From the NCBI GenBank assembly GCA_030599175.1, contig JAUVON010000146.1, positions 1 through 6,963 of the forward strand: a stretch of DNA of 6,963 nt, in the 5' to 3' direction. The stretch's first letter is position 1; every line of letters starts with the position of its first letter. A program made the translations under genes and the position numbers. Below the pieces are notes generated by a model, which was given only the letters and a program-made list of their open reading frames with translations, was not told the origin of the DNA and did not search any database. This document shows positions 1 through 6,237 of the stretch, piece by piece. The DNA comes from Desulfobulbaceae bacterium. Its GTDB lineage: Bacteria > Desulfobacterota > Desulfobulbia > Desulfobulbales > Desulfocapsaceae.

Positions 1-170
1 TAATCGAAATGGTTCATCTGGTAACGTGTGCTGATCATCTTCAGGGAGTATGTTGCACTTTGATTTCGGCATGAGAACAGTGTAGATTAAGCATAGATCG
101 CTTGCTCCTGCTTTGGTGTATATTTTCTTATAAGCAAGAGTATCCGGGTGCGTGGAGTTGAAATATCTCT

Positions 171-176
171 GGAGGG
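171..176 (+). promoter_or_regulatory. Ribosome binding site of the MFS transporter gene
   Basis: GGAGGG lies 9 bases before the ATG at 186 and is a good Shine-Dalgarno match. It favours that start over the in-frame ATG at 204, whose nearest purine-rich stretch (AGG at 198-200) sits only 3 bases away. Confidence 0.6.
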
Positions 177-185
177 TTAGGTTGC

Positions 186-1451
186 ATGGGTATTGGCAGG
201 AAAATGACTAAGGAAGAGACCAGCTGGATCCTCTATGATGTTGGTAATTCGGCCTTTGTTCTTGTCATGATTACTGCTTTGATGCCAATTTTTTTTAAAG
301 ATGTGGCAGCTGTCGGTATGGCCGGAGCAACCTCTACTGCCAACTGGGGCTTTGCCAATTCCACCGCGTCCCTTATTCTGGCAGTTCTCTCGCCTCTTCT
401 TGGGGCAATGGCAGATTACAGAGAGAGGAAAAAATGGTTTTTCCTCCTCTTTCTTTTTCTTGGAATCAGTTTTTGCCTCTCTTTATCACTGGTTGGAGAG
501 GGACAGTGGCTTCTCTGCCTCATTCTTTTTGTCATTGCCAGAGTGGGTTGGGCCGGAGCCAATATATTTTATGATGCCTTTCTGGTCGATGTTACAAGTC
601 GCGACCGTATGGACGCAATCTCCGCCAAAGGGTATGGTTATGGATATATCGGCAGTGTTATTCCATTTCTGATTATCATGGGCATCATCTTTTCTGCGGG
701 AATGCATGATGGCTTGCCCGTACAGGCTACCCGGGCATGCTTTATCCTGGTTGCCTTGTGGTGGCTGCTGCTTTCCCTGCCGGCAATAAAAAATCTGAGA
801 CAGCGTCATTCCATCCCTGTTTCATCCTCCCCGGTTTTTGACAGTTTTTCACGGCTTATGAGAACAATGAGGGAAATACGGCTTTATAAACAGCCGTTTT
901 TATTCCTGGCGGCCTATTTTTTTTATATTGACGGTGTAGGAACTATAATTTCGATGTCTACCGCATATGGTCGGGATCTTGGTTTTGGCGTGACTTTCCT
1001 GATCGTGGTTCTGCTTTTTATCCAGATTGTGGCCTTTCCCTTTGCTCTGCTCTTTGGTCGGCTGGCGGAAGTTTTCTCAGCAAAAAGAATGTTGCTGGCA
1101 GGAATTGTTGTCTACTGCCTTGCCACTTTTCTTGCCTTTTTGCTGCCCTCTATTGCAGACAAATCATCAAAAATAATGGTTTTCTGGATTGTTGCTTTTC
1201 TTGTAGCCTCTTCCATGGGGGGCATCCAGGCGCTCAGTCGGAGTTATTTTGGTAAGCTTATTCCGGTGGAGAAGAGTGCTGAATTTTTTGGGTTTTATAA
1301 TGTGTTCGGCAAATTCGCCGCCATCATGGGACCGTTTATGATGGGGGTTGTCGGTTACATGACCGGGGAAACCAGGTGGGGAATTCTCAGTATTCTTTTT
1401 CTGTTTGTACTAGGTGGACTTCTACTTCTAAGGGTTGAAGAACCAGTATAA
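186..1451 (+). CDS. MFS transporter, UMF1/Atg22-like family
   Basis: This encodes a 421-residue inner-membrane permease of the major facilitator superfamily, with about 12 hydrophobic segments and the usual family length. The sequence shows the N-terminal YDVGNSAF (residues 17-24), which corresponds to the YDWANSAF-type signature of the UMF1 (Atg22-like) family. It also shows a motif-A-like loop LGAMADYRERKK (72-83) between helices 2 and 3, and the conserved block GGIQALSRSYFGKLIP (345-360) followed by EFFGFYNVFGKF (366-377). A longer hydrophilic stretch around 201-236 is the central loop. The yeast relative exports amino acids from the vacuole; bacterial substrates are mostly unknown, so no substrate is assigned. 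The gene ends in tandem stops TAA TAG. The next gene starts 176 bases later on the same strand and has no evident functional link. The start at 186 is supported by GGAGGG at 171-176. Confidence 0.93.
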   Translation: MGIGRKMTKEETSWILYDVGNSAFVLVMITALMPIFFKDVAAVGMAGATSTANWGFANSTASLILAVLSPLLGAMADYRERKKWFFLLFLFLGISFCLSLSLVGEGQWLLCLILFVIARVGWAGANIFYDAFLVDVTSRDRMDAISAKGYGYGYIGSVIPFLIIMGIIFSAGMHDGLPVQATRACFILVALWWLLLSLPAIKNLRQRHSIPVSSSPVFDSFSRLMRTMREIRLYKQPFLFLAAYFFYIDGVGTIISMSTAYGRDLGFGVTFLIVVLLFIQIVAFPFALLFGRLAEVFSAKRMLLAGIVVYCLATFLAFLLPSIADKSSKIMVFWIVAFLVASSMGGIQALSRSYFGKLIPVEKSAEFFGFYNVFGKFAAIMGPFMMGVVGYMTGETRWGILSILFLFVLGGLLLLRVEEPV

Positions 1452-1615
1452 TAGGTACGAAGGGCTATGAGAAGAAGATAGGTTGTTGGGATTTACTTGG
1501 AAAGAGGAGACTATTCTAGAGGAAGTTAGAATGGACTCACAAAGCGATTAATTGTCACCGCCCGCGAGGAGAAAAGATGCGCAGAATATGATAAGTTACG
1601 AAAAAAATGAAATTT

Positions 1616-1621
1616 GGGTGG
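1616..1621 (+). promoter_or_regulatory. Probable ribosome binding site deciding the lipoprotein start
   Basis: GGGTGG lies 6 bases before the ATG at 1628. The ATG at 1607 is preceded only by an A-run with no Shine-Dalgarno match, and the ATG at 1622 directly abuts GGGTGG. The signal therefore fits the 1628 start best, though it is only moderate. Confidence 0.4.
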
Positions 1622-1627
1622 ATGAAG

Positions 1628-2611
1628 ATGGAAGTATTTAAGAACGGAATTAATCTCTTCGTAGTTGTTTTCCTCCTTTCTCTTTGCTCTTGTGCCTCTC
1701 TTTCTCAGAGACCCGTGCAAGAATTAACGATTGCCTACTCTCTCTATGATGAGAGGGATCTGCAAAGTCGTTTTGCTCCTGTTTTCATTGTTGAAAACGG
1801 CAACAGGGACTACAACCGCATTGGAAGGCCGGTGGCTATTGTTGAAGAGGGCAAAGAGAAGGTTGTCATCGATCCTGATGTGGCGACATACTATCTTTCA
1901 ACTCGCAGGTTCGCAACTGAGCAAGGCAGATATACAAACTTGATTTATCGGATCCATTTTCAGAAGATTCCTTTCAGTATTGTGCCTTTCCACCTTGGTT
2001 CTGGAGGAAATGTCGGTCTGCTTGCTGTGGTAACTCTGAACAGCAGGAACGAAGTGGTTCTCTACTCATTACTCCATACCTGCGGCTGTTATCTTGCCTT
2101 TATTCCGACATCGAATCTTCCGGAGGAGGATTTGCCTATTGACTGGAAGAAGGGCAGGCAAAATGTTTTCACAGAGAATCTGCCCTCTCACCTTACTTTC
2201 TCACAAGGTGGAGCAGATGAGTTACTTTTTGTCCAAATGCGCGAAGAAACGCATCGGGTAAAAAATGTCTGGCTTGCCGAAATTGACGAATTAGAAGGTT
2301 TTAAGGTTATAAAGCCTAACCTGCAGCCCTTCTACTCTCTTGAGAACCTTGTGTCAGCAACTGGCGAGCACACATCATTTTATGAAACTTCCGGGCCACG
2401 AAAGGGATACGTCAAAGGCAGTCAAAAAATTTGGGAAAAATTTTTGATCAGCTGGTGGGCATTCGACTGGCGAGTTGGAGAGGATAAGAAACTGGGCAGA
2501 GACACATCAGAAGGAAATGTTTTTTACACCAGCATTAAACCCTGGGCCAGGGAAGAATCGGATCTGCGCGACTTTCCACGCTTCCTCAAGTATTGGGGCT
2601 GGAGATTATGA
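1628..2611 (+). CDS. Predicted lipoprotein of unknown function
   Basis: I do not recognise a named family. From the ATG at 1628 the product is 327 residues; in-frame ATGs at 1607 and 1622 are alternatives. The N-terminus is a lipoprotein signal peptide: a short charged start, a hydrophobic core (NLFVVVFLLSL), then LCSC with the likely lipidated Cys22, so the mature protein is probably anchored to a membrane and faces the periplasm. The rest is a soluble region without further membrane segments. It contains an HTCGCY motif (about 150-155), two close cysteines that could bind a metal or form a disulfide. It also has a Trp-rich stretch WWAFDWRVGEDK (about 276-287) and an orderly C-terminus, DLRDFPRFLKYWGWRL, that looks conserved. 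The gene is free-standing: 176 bases follow the transporter stop and the next gene is convergent. The coding call is secure because of the long frame and coherent protein; the function is unknown. Confidence 0.85.
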   Translation: MEVFKNGINLFVVVFLLSLCSCASLSQRPVQELTIAYSLYDERDLQSRFAPVFIVENGNRDYNRIGRPVAIVEEGKEKVVIDPDVATYYLSTRRFATEQGRYTNLIYRIHFQKIPFSIVPFHLGSGGNVGLLAVVTLNSRNEVVLYSLLHTCGCYLAFIPTSNLPEEDLPIDWKKGRQNVFTENLPSHLTFSQGGADELLFVQMREETHRVKNVWLAEIDELEGFKVIKPNLQPFYSLENLVSATGEHTSFYETSGPRKGYVKGSQKIWEKFLISWWAFDWRVGEDKKLGRDTSEGNVFYTSIKPWAREESDLRDFPRFLKYWGWRL

Positions 2612-2844
2612 AATGGAAACTTAAATAACCGAATATTACATTATTAATGGATAAATTATTAACAATTAAACTGGAAAATCAGCCATAACCGGATATTCCA
2701 ATTGGCAAGCCTCAGTATAGGAGCACACCTGTTGGTTAAGGCTATTTCTGAATATTTTGGATATTGTCTGAAACAATTTTTTAACCCCAGGTTCTCCTGC
2801 TAGTGGAGTGAGTCTAGGTGAGGCCTGATTGTTATGTTGATCTG
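2612..2844. other. Intergenic region between convergent genes
   Basis: This AT-rich 233-base spacer lies between the stop of the lipoprotein gene (+) and the stop of the TM2-like gene (-). Terminators would be expected here, but I see no strong GC hairpin with a T-run. The only hairpin noted is CTCC (2794-2797) pairing with GGAG (2805-2808), and a T-run at 2778-2783 precedes it rather than following it. No ORF with a ribosome binding site was seen. Confidence 0.5.
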
Positions 2845-3204
2845 TTAACCACCTGCTACACTTCCGTTGCCTGGTATACGACCAATCCTATAAGAGTCGA
2901 CGATGCCAATTAGCCAAGAAATTATTAAAACAATCCATGCAATATTAAGGAGTTGAGCGTCAGTACCAGTTGGTTGCTTTGATATTAACTCTGTAATTGC
3001 GGCAACATCTAGTTGAACTTCACCATGTTGGATTTTCTCCCCTATTTGTAACGCCCTCTCCACCAACCTAGAAAGCACCAAATAGAGCGACACAAATGCA
3101 GCACCAGCCAATAATGTACCAGTAATATGTTTTTTTAAAAAAAAGTGCCCAGTACCAGGAAATACAAAAGCGGACAACAGGGCTGCTTTTATTGCTTTAC
3201 TCAT
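2845..3204 (-). CDS. Small TM2-like integral membrane protein
   Basis: The 119-residue product has three hydrophobic segments, at about 5-20, 27-46 and 85-103. The first hairpin carries PGTGHFFLKK (16-25), and the last helix is followed by DSYRIGR (103-109). This layout, a Pro-Gly-x-Gly-His-Phe turn after helix 1 and Asp-x-Tyr-Arg-x-Gly after the last helix, is typical of TM2-like and DUF5683-like small membrane proteins. A soluble amphipathic stretch (about 47-83) separates helices 2 and 3 and is longer than in minimal TM2 domains. The function of such proteins is generally unknown. The start has only a weak Shine-Dalgarno (TTTGGA about 7 bases upstream on the minus strand). The gene is divergent from the methyltransferase gene at 3448 and convergent with the lipoprotein gene. 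The call as a real gene is fairly firm; the role is not known. Confidence 0.8.
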   Translation of the reverse strand: MSKAIKAALLSAFVFPGTGHFFLKKHITGTLLAGAAFVSLYLVLSRLVERALQIGEKIQHGEVQLDVAAITELISKQPTGTDAQLLNIAWIVLIISWLIGIVDSYRIGRIPGNGSVAGG

Positions 3205-3402
3205 TTATATGTCCAAACGTTTAGAATATTCCTATGTATACAGGTGTGGGAATTCAATTGCACTAAAAGGTATCCCCGTAAGCTACCGGTATGGTTGCGC
3301 TTTGTCGTGAGTGGCGCTGAATATTTGGGCCGTGTCCTGTTTTTCAAGGAAACCAGACATCCTTCTAACTATGTAGGAAGAATCTAAACTACTGCAAGGA
3401 TG

Positions 3403-3416
3403 AGCTTGTCTAAGCT
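3403..3416 (+). promoter_or_regulatory. Small inverted repeat upstream of the methyltransferase gene
   Basis: AGCTT and AAGCT form a perfect 5-bp inverted repeat around a 4-base loop (GTCT). It lies about 30 bases before the methyltransferase start, so it could be a weak leader hairpin or an operator half-site pair. It is short enough to arise by chance. Confidence 0.25.
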
Positions 3417-3417
3417 G

Positions 3418-3433
3418 ATAATTTAAAGATTAT
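3418..3433 (+). promoter_or_regulatory. AT-rich inverted repeat abutting the methyltransferase ribosome binding site
   Basis: ATAAT and ATTAT are 5-bp inverted arms around TTAAAG. The element directly abuts the Shine-Dalgarno AAAGGGG (3434-3440), which is 7 bases from the ATG at 3448. If it binds a regulator or folds, it would affect access to the ribosome binding site. An AT-rich palindrome of this size is weak evidence. Confidence 0.25.
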
Positions 3434-3447
3434 AAAGGGGTTTAAAG

Positions 3448-4857
3448 ATGCCAAACTTACTGAATAAACAAGAAATCGAAACCCTGTTTGAATCAGCCCA
3501 AGATATACTGTTGACCGTGGGGATTGAATTTGAGGTGGAAAGCGCCCTGAATCTTTTTAAAGATAATGGAGCAAAAGTACAGGGCAAGCGAGTTTTTATC
3601 TCCAGCGAACTTTTGGGAGAAGCGTTGAAGTCAATGCCCGAGTACAAATACGAAATTGCCAATACAAAGCGACTGGCTGGAGTCGGACCTTTTTCTAATG
3701 CTCCTATGATTCTGAATGAAGAGACGGGACAGATGTGCCAGGGTACGGTTGAAGATGCCATCAAAATGTATCAGTTGGGGGAGACCAGTGATATTTATGA
3801 AGCAGCAAATCCTGGGGTTGTCGATCCTGCAGGTAATGACTGTGAAGATCAGTATCTCGCCCAGATCGCGATGCTTTTGAAGTACTCAGATAAATATCCG
3901 AACCTTGGGCTGCGTGCCACAAAATCAAACACCAAGGACGGAGATGTCTACACTAGTGCCAAAAAAGCGATACAGCTGATTAAAACAATCAAGGGAAACA
4001 GTGACGGCCCGGTGATGGGACAGGGCATCTGCCCCATGGCGCCTCTGGCCTACGATGAGGAAAGCCTGATTAATATACAGGTTCTTGTGGAAGAGGAACA
4101 GGACATTACCCTTTTCCCATGTACACTCTCTTATATGACTGGTCCTGAAAGCCTGATGGGAATAGTCGTCCATGATCTCGCCATCTGTTTGGCCGGGGTC
4201 GTTTATGTTCAGCTTCTCAAGCCCGGTACACCGGTGGCCTTCAGCTGTTTTTCCACCATGACTGATATGAAAACCATGCAGCCGGTATATGCAAGTCCCG
4301 AATACCTTCATGTTCAAATTATGTTTTATGAGGTCTGCCTTTACCACAATTTGAACTGCTGTTTGTGCGGATGCATGGCCGACGGCACCAAGAACGATTA
4401 CCAGACAGGATATGAAACCACCCTCACTTCTCTTGGCCCGTATTTCATGACTACGGTGGATGAAATCTGGTGTTACCCTGGCCACATGGCCGCATTTGCT
4501 GGGGGGAGTTTTCGGAAAATGATATTTGACGAAGAGATGATGATCAATTGCAACCGCACTCTCCAGGGCCTTGGTCTTTCTCTTGATCCAAACCTTAAAG
4601 ACAAATTAAGCAAGGCGGTTGTCACTAAGAGTTTTCTGACAATCGGAGATGTAGGGATATACAGAAAGGAGCAGCGGGTCACCCCGGTCTTTGACAAAAA
4701 AGGCATCGACCAGGATAGGCCCGGTTCGGAAAATTTGAGTTTTAATAATGTTGATCAGATCATAGAAAAGAGACTGGCTTCATATCAGCTGCCTGAGAGG
4801 ACGGATGACCAGAAAGCATTGCTACAGAAATATCTTCCGACCCAATGCAAATATTAG
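3448..4857 (+). CDS. MttB-superfamily corrinoid-dependent methyltransferase (non-pyrrolysine)
   Basis: This encodes a 469-residue cytoplasmic enzyme of the trimethylamine methyltransferase (MttB) superfamily. Members move a methyl group from a tertiary or quaternary amine to the Co(I) corrinoid of a small partner protein. The N-terminal helix region (QEIETLFESAQDILLTVGIEFE), the strand RVFISSELL and the block LNEETGQMCQGTVEDAIKMYQL (89-110) fit the family. The late block GYETTLTSLG (321-330), then AAFAGGSFRKMIFDEEMM (348-365), matches the conserved C-terminal barrel strands. There is no in-frame TAG inside the gene, so this belongs with the pyrrolysine-free homologues such as the glycine betaine, proline betaine and carnitine enzymes (MtgB, MtpB, MtcB types). 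The substrate cannot be assigned from sequence alone. A cysteine cluster (C297, C304, C305, C307, C309; CCLCGC) is unusual. The stop codon is TAG, but family length argues for normal termination there. The start is supported by AAAGGGG 7 bases upstream. Its corrinoid partner gene follows 115 bases downstream but is broken. Confidence 0.93.
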   Translation: MPNLLNKQEIETLFESAQDILLTVGIEFEVESALNLFKDNGAKVQGKRVFISSELLGEALKSMPEYKYEIANTKRLAGVGPFSNAPMILNEETGQMCQGTVEDAIKMYQLGETSDIYEAANPGVVDPAGNDCEDQYLAQIAMLLKYSDKYPNLGLRATKSNTKDGDVYTSAKKAIQLIKTIKGNSDGPVMGQGICPMAPLAYDEESLINIQVLVEEEQDITLFPCTLSYMTGPESLMGIVVHDLAICLAGVVYVQLLKPGTPVAFSCFSTMTDMKTMQPVYASPEYLHVQIMFYEVCLYHNLNCCLCGCMADGTKNDYQTGYETTLTSLGPYFMTTVDEIWCYPGHMAAFAGGSFRKMIFDEEMMINCNRTLQGLGLSLDPNLKDKLSKAVVTKSFLTIGDVGIYRKEQRVTPVFDKKGIDQDRPGSENLSFNNVDQIIEKRLASYQLPERTDDQKALLQKYLPTQCKY

Positions 4858-4959
4858 ATCAGCCTGAGCAACATTATGGAGTGTTGAACCATTGCAAGAC
4901 CAAAATGAGAGGCGGTTTTTTCCCCTGGTTTCTGACACAATAAAAAAATTATTAACTAT

Positions 4960-4965
4960 AAGGAG
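4960..4965 (+). promoter_or_regulatory. Ribosome binding site of the corrinoid-protein gene
   Basis: AAGGAG lies 7 bases before the ATG at 4973 and is the strongest Shine-Dalgarno in this part of the window. It fixes the start at 4973 rather than an upstream TTG at 4892 in the same frame. Its good condition suggests that the gene was translated until recently, or still is. Confidence 0.7.
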
Positions 4966-4972
4966 AAGTAAC

Positions 4973-5155
4973 ATGGCCGATTTTAATAAAATGACCGAAG
5001 CCCTAGTCAAGTGTGACGCTACAAAACTTACAGATCTGGTGAACGAAGCACTGGCTGCGAATATTCCAGCATCAGATATAAAGGTCGTGGACCTCGCTTT
5101 AAACGCTGAATTTCAAAATGTTTTTGTTCAGAGGCTGGGCTTCCCAAAAAAATGA
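4973..5155 (+). pseudogene. Truncated corrinoid protein (MttC-like), N-terminal fragment
   Basis: The first ~36 codons match the N-terminal cap domain of methyltransferase corrinoid proteins of the MttC/MtgC type: MADFNKMTEALVKCDATK, then LVNEALAANIPASDI. Intact members are about 200-220 residues; after this point they continue with a conserved Gly-Leu-xx-Gly-Met helix and then the cobalamin-binding domain with DxHxxG. Here the sequence changes after Ile36 (about 5080) to an unrelated tail (KVVDLALNAEFQ...) and stops at codon 61. No reading frame downstream restores the missing part. The product therefore lacks the corrinoid-binding histidine and cannot carry a methyl group. The gene sits right behind the methyltransferase, the normal operon order, so it is best read as an operon cut by insertion or deletion. 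It could instead be expressed as a short peptide. The last 57 bases overlap an antisense ORF. Confidence 0.75.
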
Positions 5156-5374
5156 ATCAGTGATTGGTACACAAGGCACTATTTTCATAATATGAAAGTC
5201 AATGTCGTTGGATTTTGCAATTAGCAGAGCTGTTAGTGTTATAATTGCCACCTCGAAGGTCAAAGTGTACTGGCCAACGTCAATATTTAATGTGTCTACT
5301 GTATATACGTAATTACGAAGTTGCCCCAAAAACCTAGCAATATCAGGAGGTGTTTTTGACTTTTTAAAACCCAT
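5099..5374 (-). CDS. Possible small membrane protein, unrecognised
   Basis: This is a 91-residue reading frame on the minus strand with no recognised family. It begins with a basic, structured-looking stretch (MGFKKSKTPPDIARFLGQL). It has one hydrophobic segment (about residues 43-54, FEVAIITLTALL) and ends in a polar tail. A Shine-Dalgarno-like AGGGAA lies about 4 bases upstream of its ATG on the minus strand. It fills the space just after the break in the corrinoid-protein gene and overlaps that gene's 3' end by 57 bases, tail to tail. If real, it came with the sequence that replaced the corrinoid domain. The alternative is a chance open frame in AT-rich DNA. The evidence is the ribosome binding site and the coherent N-terminus only. 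Confidence 0.4.
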   Translation of the reverse strand: MGFKKSKTPPDIARFLGQLRNYVYTVDTLNIDVGQYTLTFEVAIITLTALLIAKSNDIDFHIMKIVPCVPITDSFFWEAQPLNKNILKFSV

Positions 5375-5375
5375 A

Positions 5376-5401
5376 TTTCCCTGAACAGCCTAACAGGAAA
5401 A
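5376..5401 (+). repeat. Imperfect hairpin at the left edge of direct-repeat copy 1
   Basis: TTTCCCTG (5376-5383) can pair with CAGGAAAA (5394-5401) with one mismatch, leaving a 10-base loop. It overlaps the start of the 49-bp repeat. Copy 2 can also form a hairpin at nearly the same place but from different bases. Confidence 0.3.
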
Positions 5402-5435
5402 AAGTACCTTCAAAGAGAAGATGGTTCCAGAAAAT
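5387..5435 (+). repeat. 49-bp direct repeat, copy 1
   Basis: This copy matches 6483-6531 at 45 of 49 positions without gaps. Shared blocks are AGCCTAACAGGAAAA, then TACCTTCAAAGAGAAGATG, then TTCCAGAAAAT. Differences are at 5402-5404 and 5424. Weak similarity continues about 10 bases to the left and ends sharply on the right. The repeat includes a short inverted pair CTTC/GAAG and an ATG (5421) after AAAGAGAAG, so both copies could be read as a leader plus the first codons (M-x-P-E-N) of a small ORF. Confidence 0.85.
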
Positions 5436-5835
5436 CAATCAAGAGAATTGCTCCATTATTCCAGCTCCCGGATGATTGATAGTACTTTCATAACAGTGCG
5501 AATACCGATTCGACAGTTCGTGTCGTGTTGTCAGCGAGTATCTTGCATATTGCCTCACATGCGCTCTTTCTATATAATCTTACATAGGATATCGCTGTTA
5601 TTATTGCTTTCTCGTTTGAAAAAGGGAAGCAATATGGAATGTAGTGGCCAAGTGCAGATCTATAGGAGAAGAGGACCGCAGGAAACCTCTCTCTGGAATC
5701 ATGGAACATTTTACCAGGTTTTGGTGGCTGTAACGGCTTGCTGAAACTGAGAATTGTCTTTTCGAAAAAGATCGCATTGTCGACGTCTTTATGGTAGAAA
5801 TTAGCCCCTTTTTTTCATAAGCCGGAGCCTTTACC

Positions 5836-6237
5836 ATGATTCAGTTACCTACCAGTCAGGCGGACATCGATAATACTGCGACCTGGGCTAAATATAGCAA
5901 AAGATTGTGTGACCACTGCGGTGCTTCCTGCTGCAGTCTGCCGGTGGAGGTGCAAGCATCGGATCTCATACGTATGGAGTTGATGGACGAGTTTGAACTT
6001 GAAGAGGATCTCAAACATATCGCCCGGAGGTTAATGAAACAACATCTGGTAGAGCATTTTCACTCGAAAACAAAGACCTTTACCCTCGCCAGAATGGCCA
6101 GTGGGGATTGCCTTTTTCTGGATAACCGAAGCAGGCGCTGTACCATATATTTTCAGCGGCCCAATACCTGTCGAAACCATCCACAGGTTGGCCCTCGTGC
6201 AGGTTATTGTGCGTTCAATAGAAAGGTCTCGGCTTAA
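5836..6237 (+). CDS. YkgJ-family CxxCxxxCC cysteine-cluster protein
   Basis: The 133-residue soluble protein belongs to the YkgJ/UPF0153 group of putative zinc- or iron-chelating proteins. The hallmark is visible: CDHCGASCC (C25, C28, C32, C33), then CLFLDNRSRRCTIYFQRPNTCRNHP (C92, C102, C112) and a final GYC (C125). This gives eight cysteines in the family's usual order, and the length is typical of the family. The molecular role of the family is not established, although metal or Fe-S binding is generally assumed. The start at 5836 is supported by GGAG (5824-5827) 8 bases upstream. No gene flanks it closely, so it appears monocistronic. It is enclosed by the two copies of the 49-bp repeat. 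The gene shows no sign of damage. Confidence 0.92.
   Translation: MIQLPTSQADIDNTATWAKYSKRLCDHCGASCCSLPVEVQASDLIRMELMDEFELEEDLKHIARRLMKQHLVEHFHSKTKTFTLARMASGDCLFLDNRSRRCTIYFQRPNTCRNHPQVGPRAGYCAFNRKVSA

Larger units (their letters stand above)
3205..3447. other. Divergent intergenic region upstream of the methyltransferase gene
   Basis: This 243-base spacer must hold the promoters of both divergent genes. No convincing -35/-10 pair was found. The stretch 3262-3387 is less AT-rich than its surroundings and is open in one plus-strand frame, ending at a TAA, but it has no start with a ribosome binding site. It may be a remnant of an older gene or chance. The last 45 bases carry two inverted repeats and the ribosome binding site AAAGGGG (3434-3440). 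Confidence 0.4.
5375..5835. other. Long non-coding region upstream of the cysteine-cluster gene
   Basis: These 461 bases contain no gene I can support. They hold the first copy of a 49-bp direct repeat (5387-5435) and a small hairpin with perfect CGACA/TGTCG arms (5511-5525). An open frame on each strand has low-complexity or improbable translations and no good ribosome binding site. A T-run (CCCCTTTTTTTC, about 5806-5817) sits shortly before the next gene, without a GC-rich stem in front of it. The sequence looks like degraded or foreign DNA between the broken methyltransferase operon and the next intact gene. Confidence 0.5.

Noticed and set aside
301..672. 123-codon plus-strand frame within the MFS gene
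   Set aside because: It is a different frame of a clearly recognised transporter gene with no ribosome binding site.
2749..2762. TGAATATTTTGGAT, also found at 6703-6716
   Set aside because: This is a 14-base AT-rich match with unrelated flanks on both sides, compatible with chance in this composition.
3262..3387. Open plus-strand stretch that could be the C-terminal remnant of a gene
   Set aside because: There is no start codon with a ribosome binding site, it is only about 40 codons long, and no recognisable family is seen. It is noted as part of the intergenic region only.
3925..4485. 186-codon antisense frame inside the methyltransferase gene
   Set aside because: It lies wholly opposite a well-supported coding region and its translation shows no domain; it is a shadow of the real gene.
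4855..4857. TAG stop of the MttB homologue as a possible pyrrolysine codon
   Set aside because: Pyrrolysine lies in the middle of MttB, not at the C-terminus. The protein reaches full family length at this TAG, and read-through adds only nine residues before a TGA.
5421..5744. 107-codon plus-strand frame starting in repeat copy 1
   Set aside because: The translation is low in sense (Ser/Leu runs, no motif), the ribosome binding site is weak, and similarity to the other repeat-started ORF ends after five codons.
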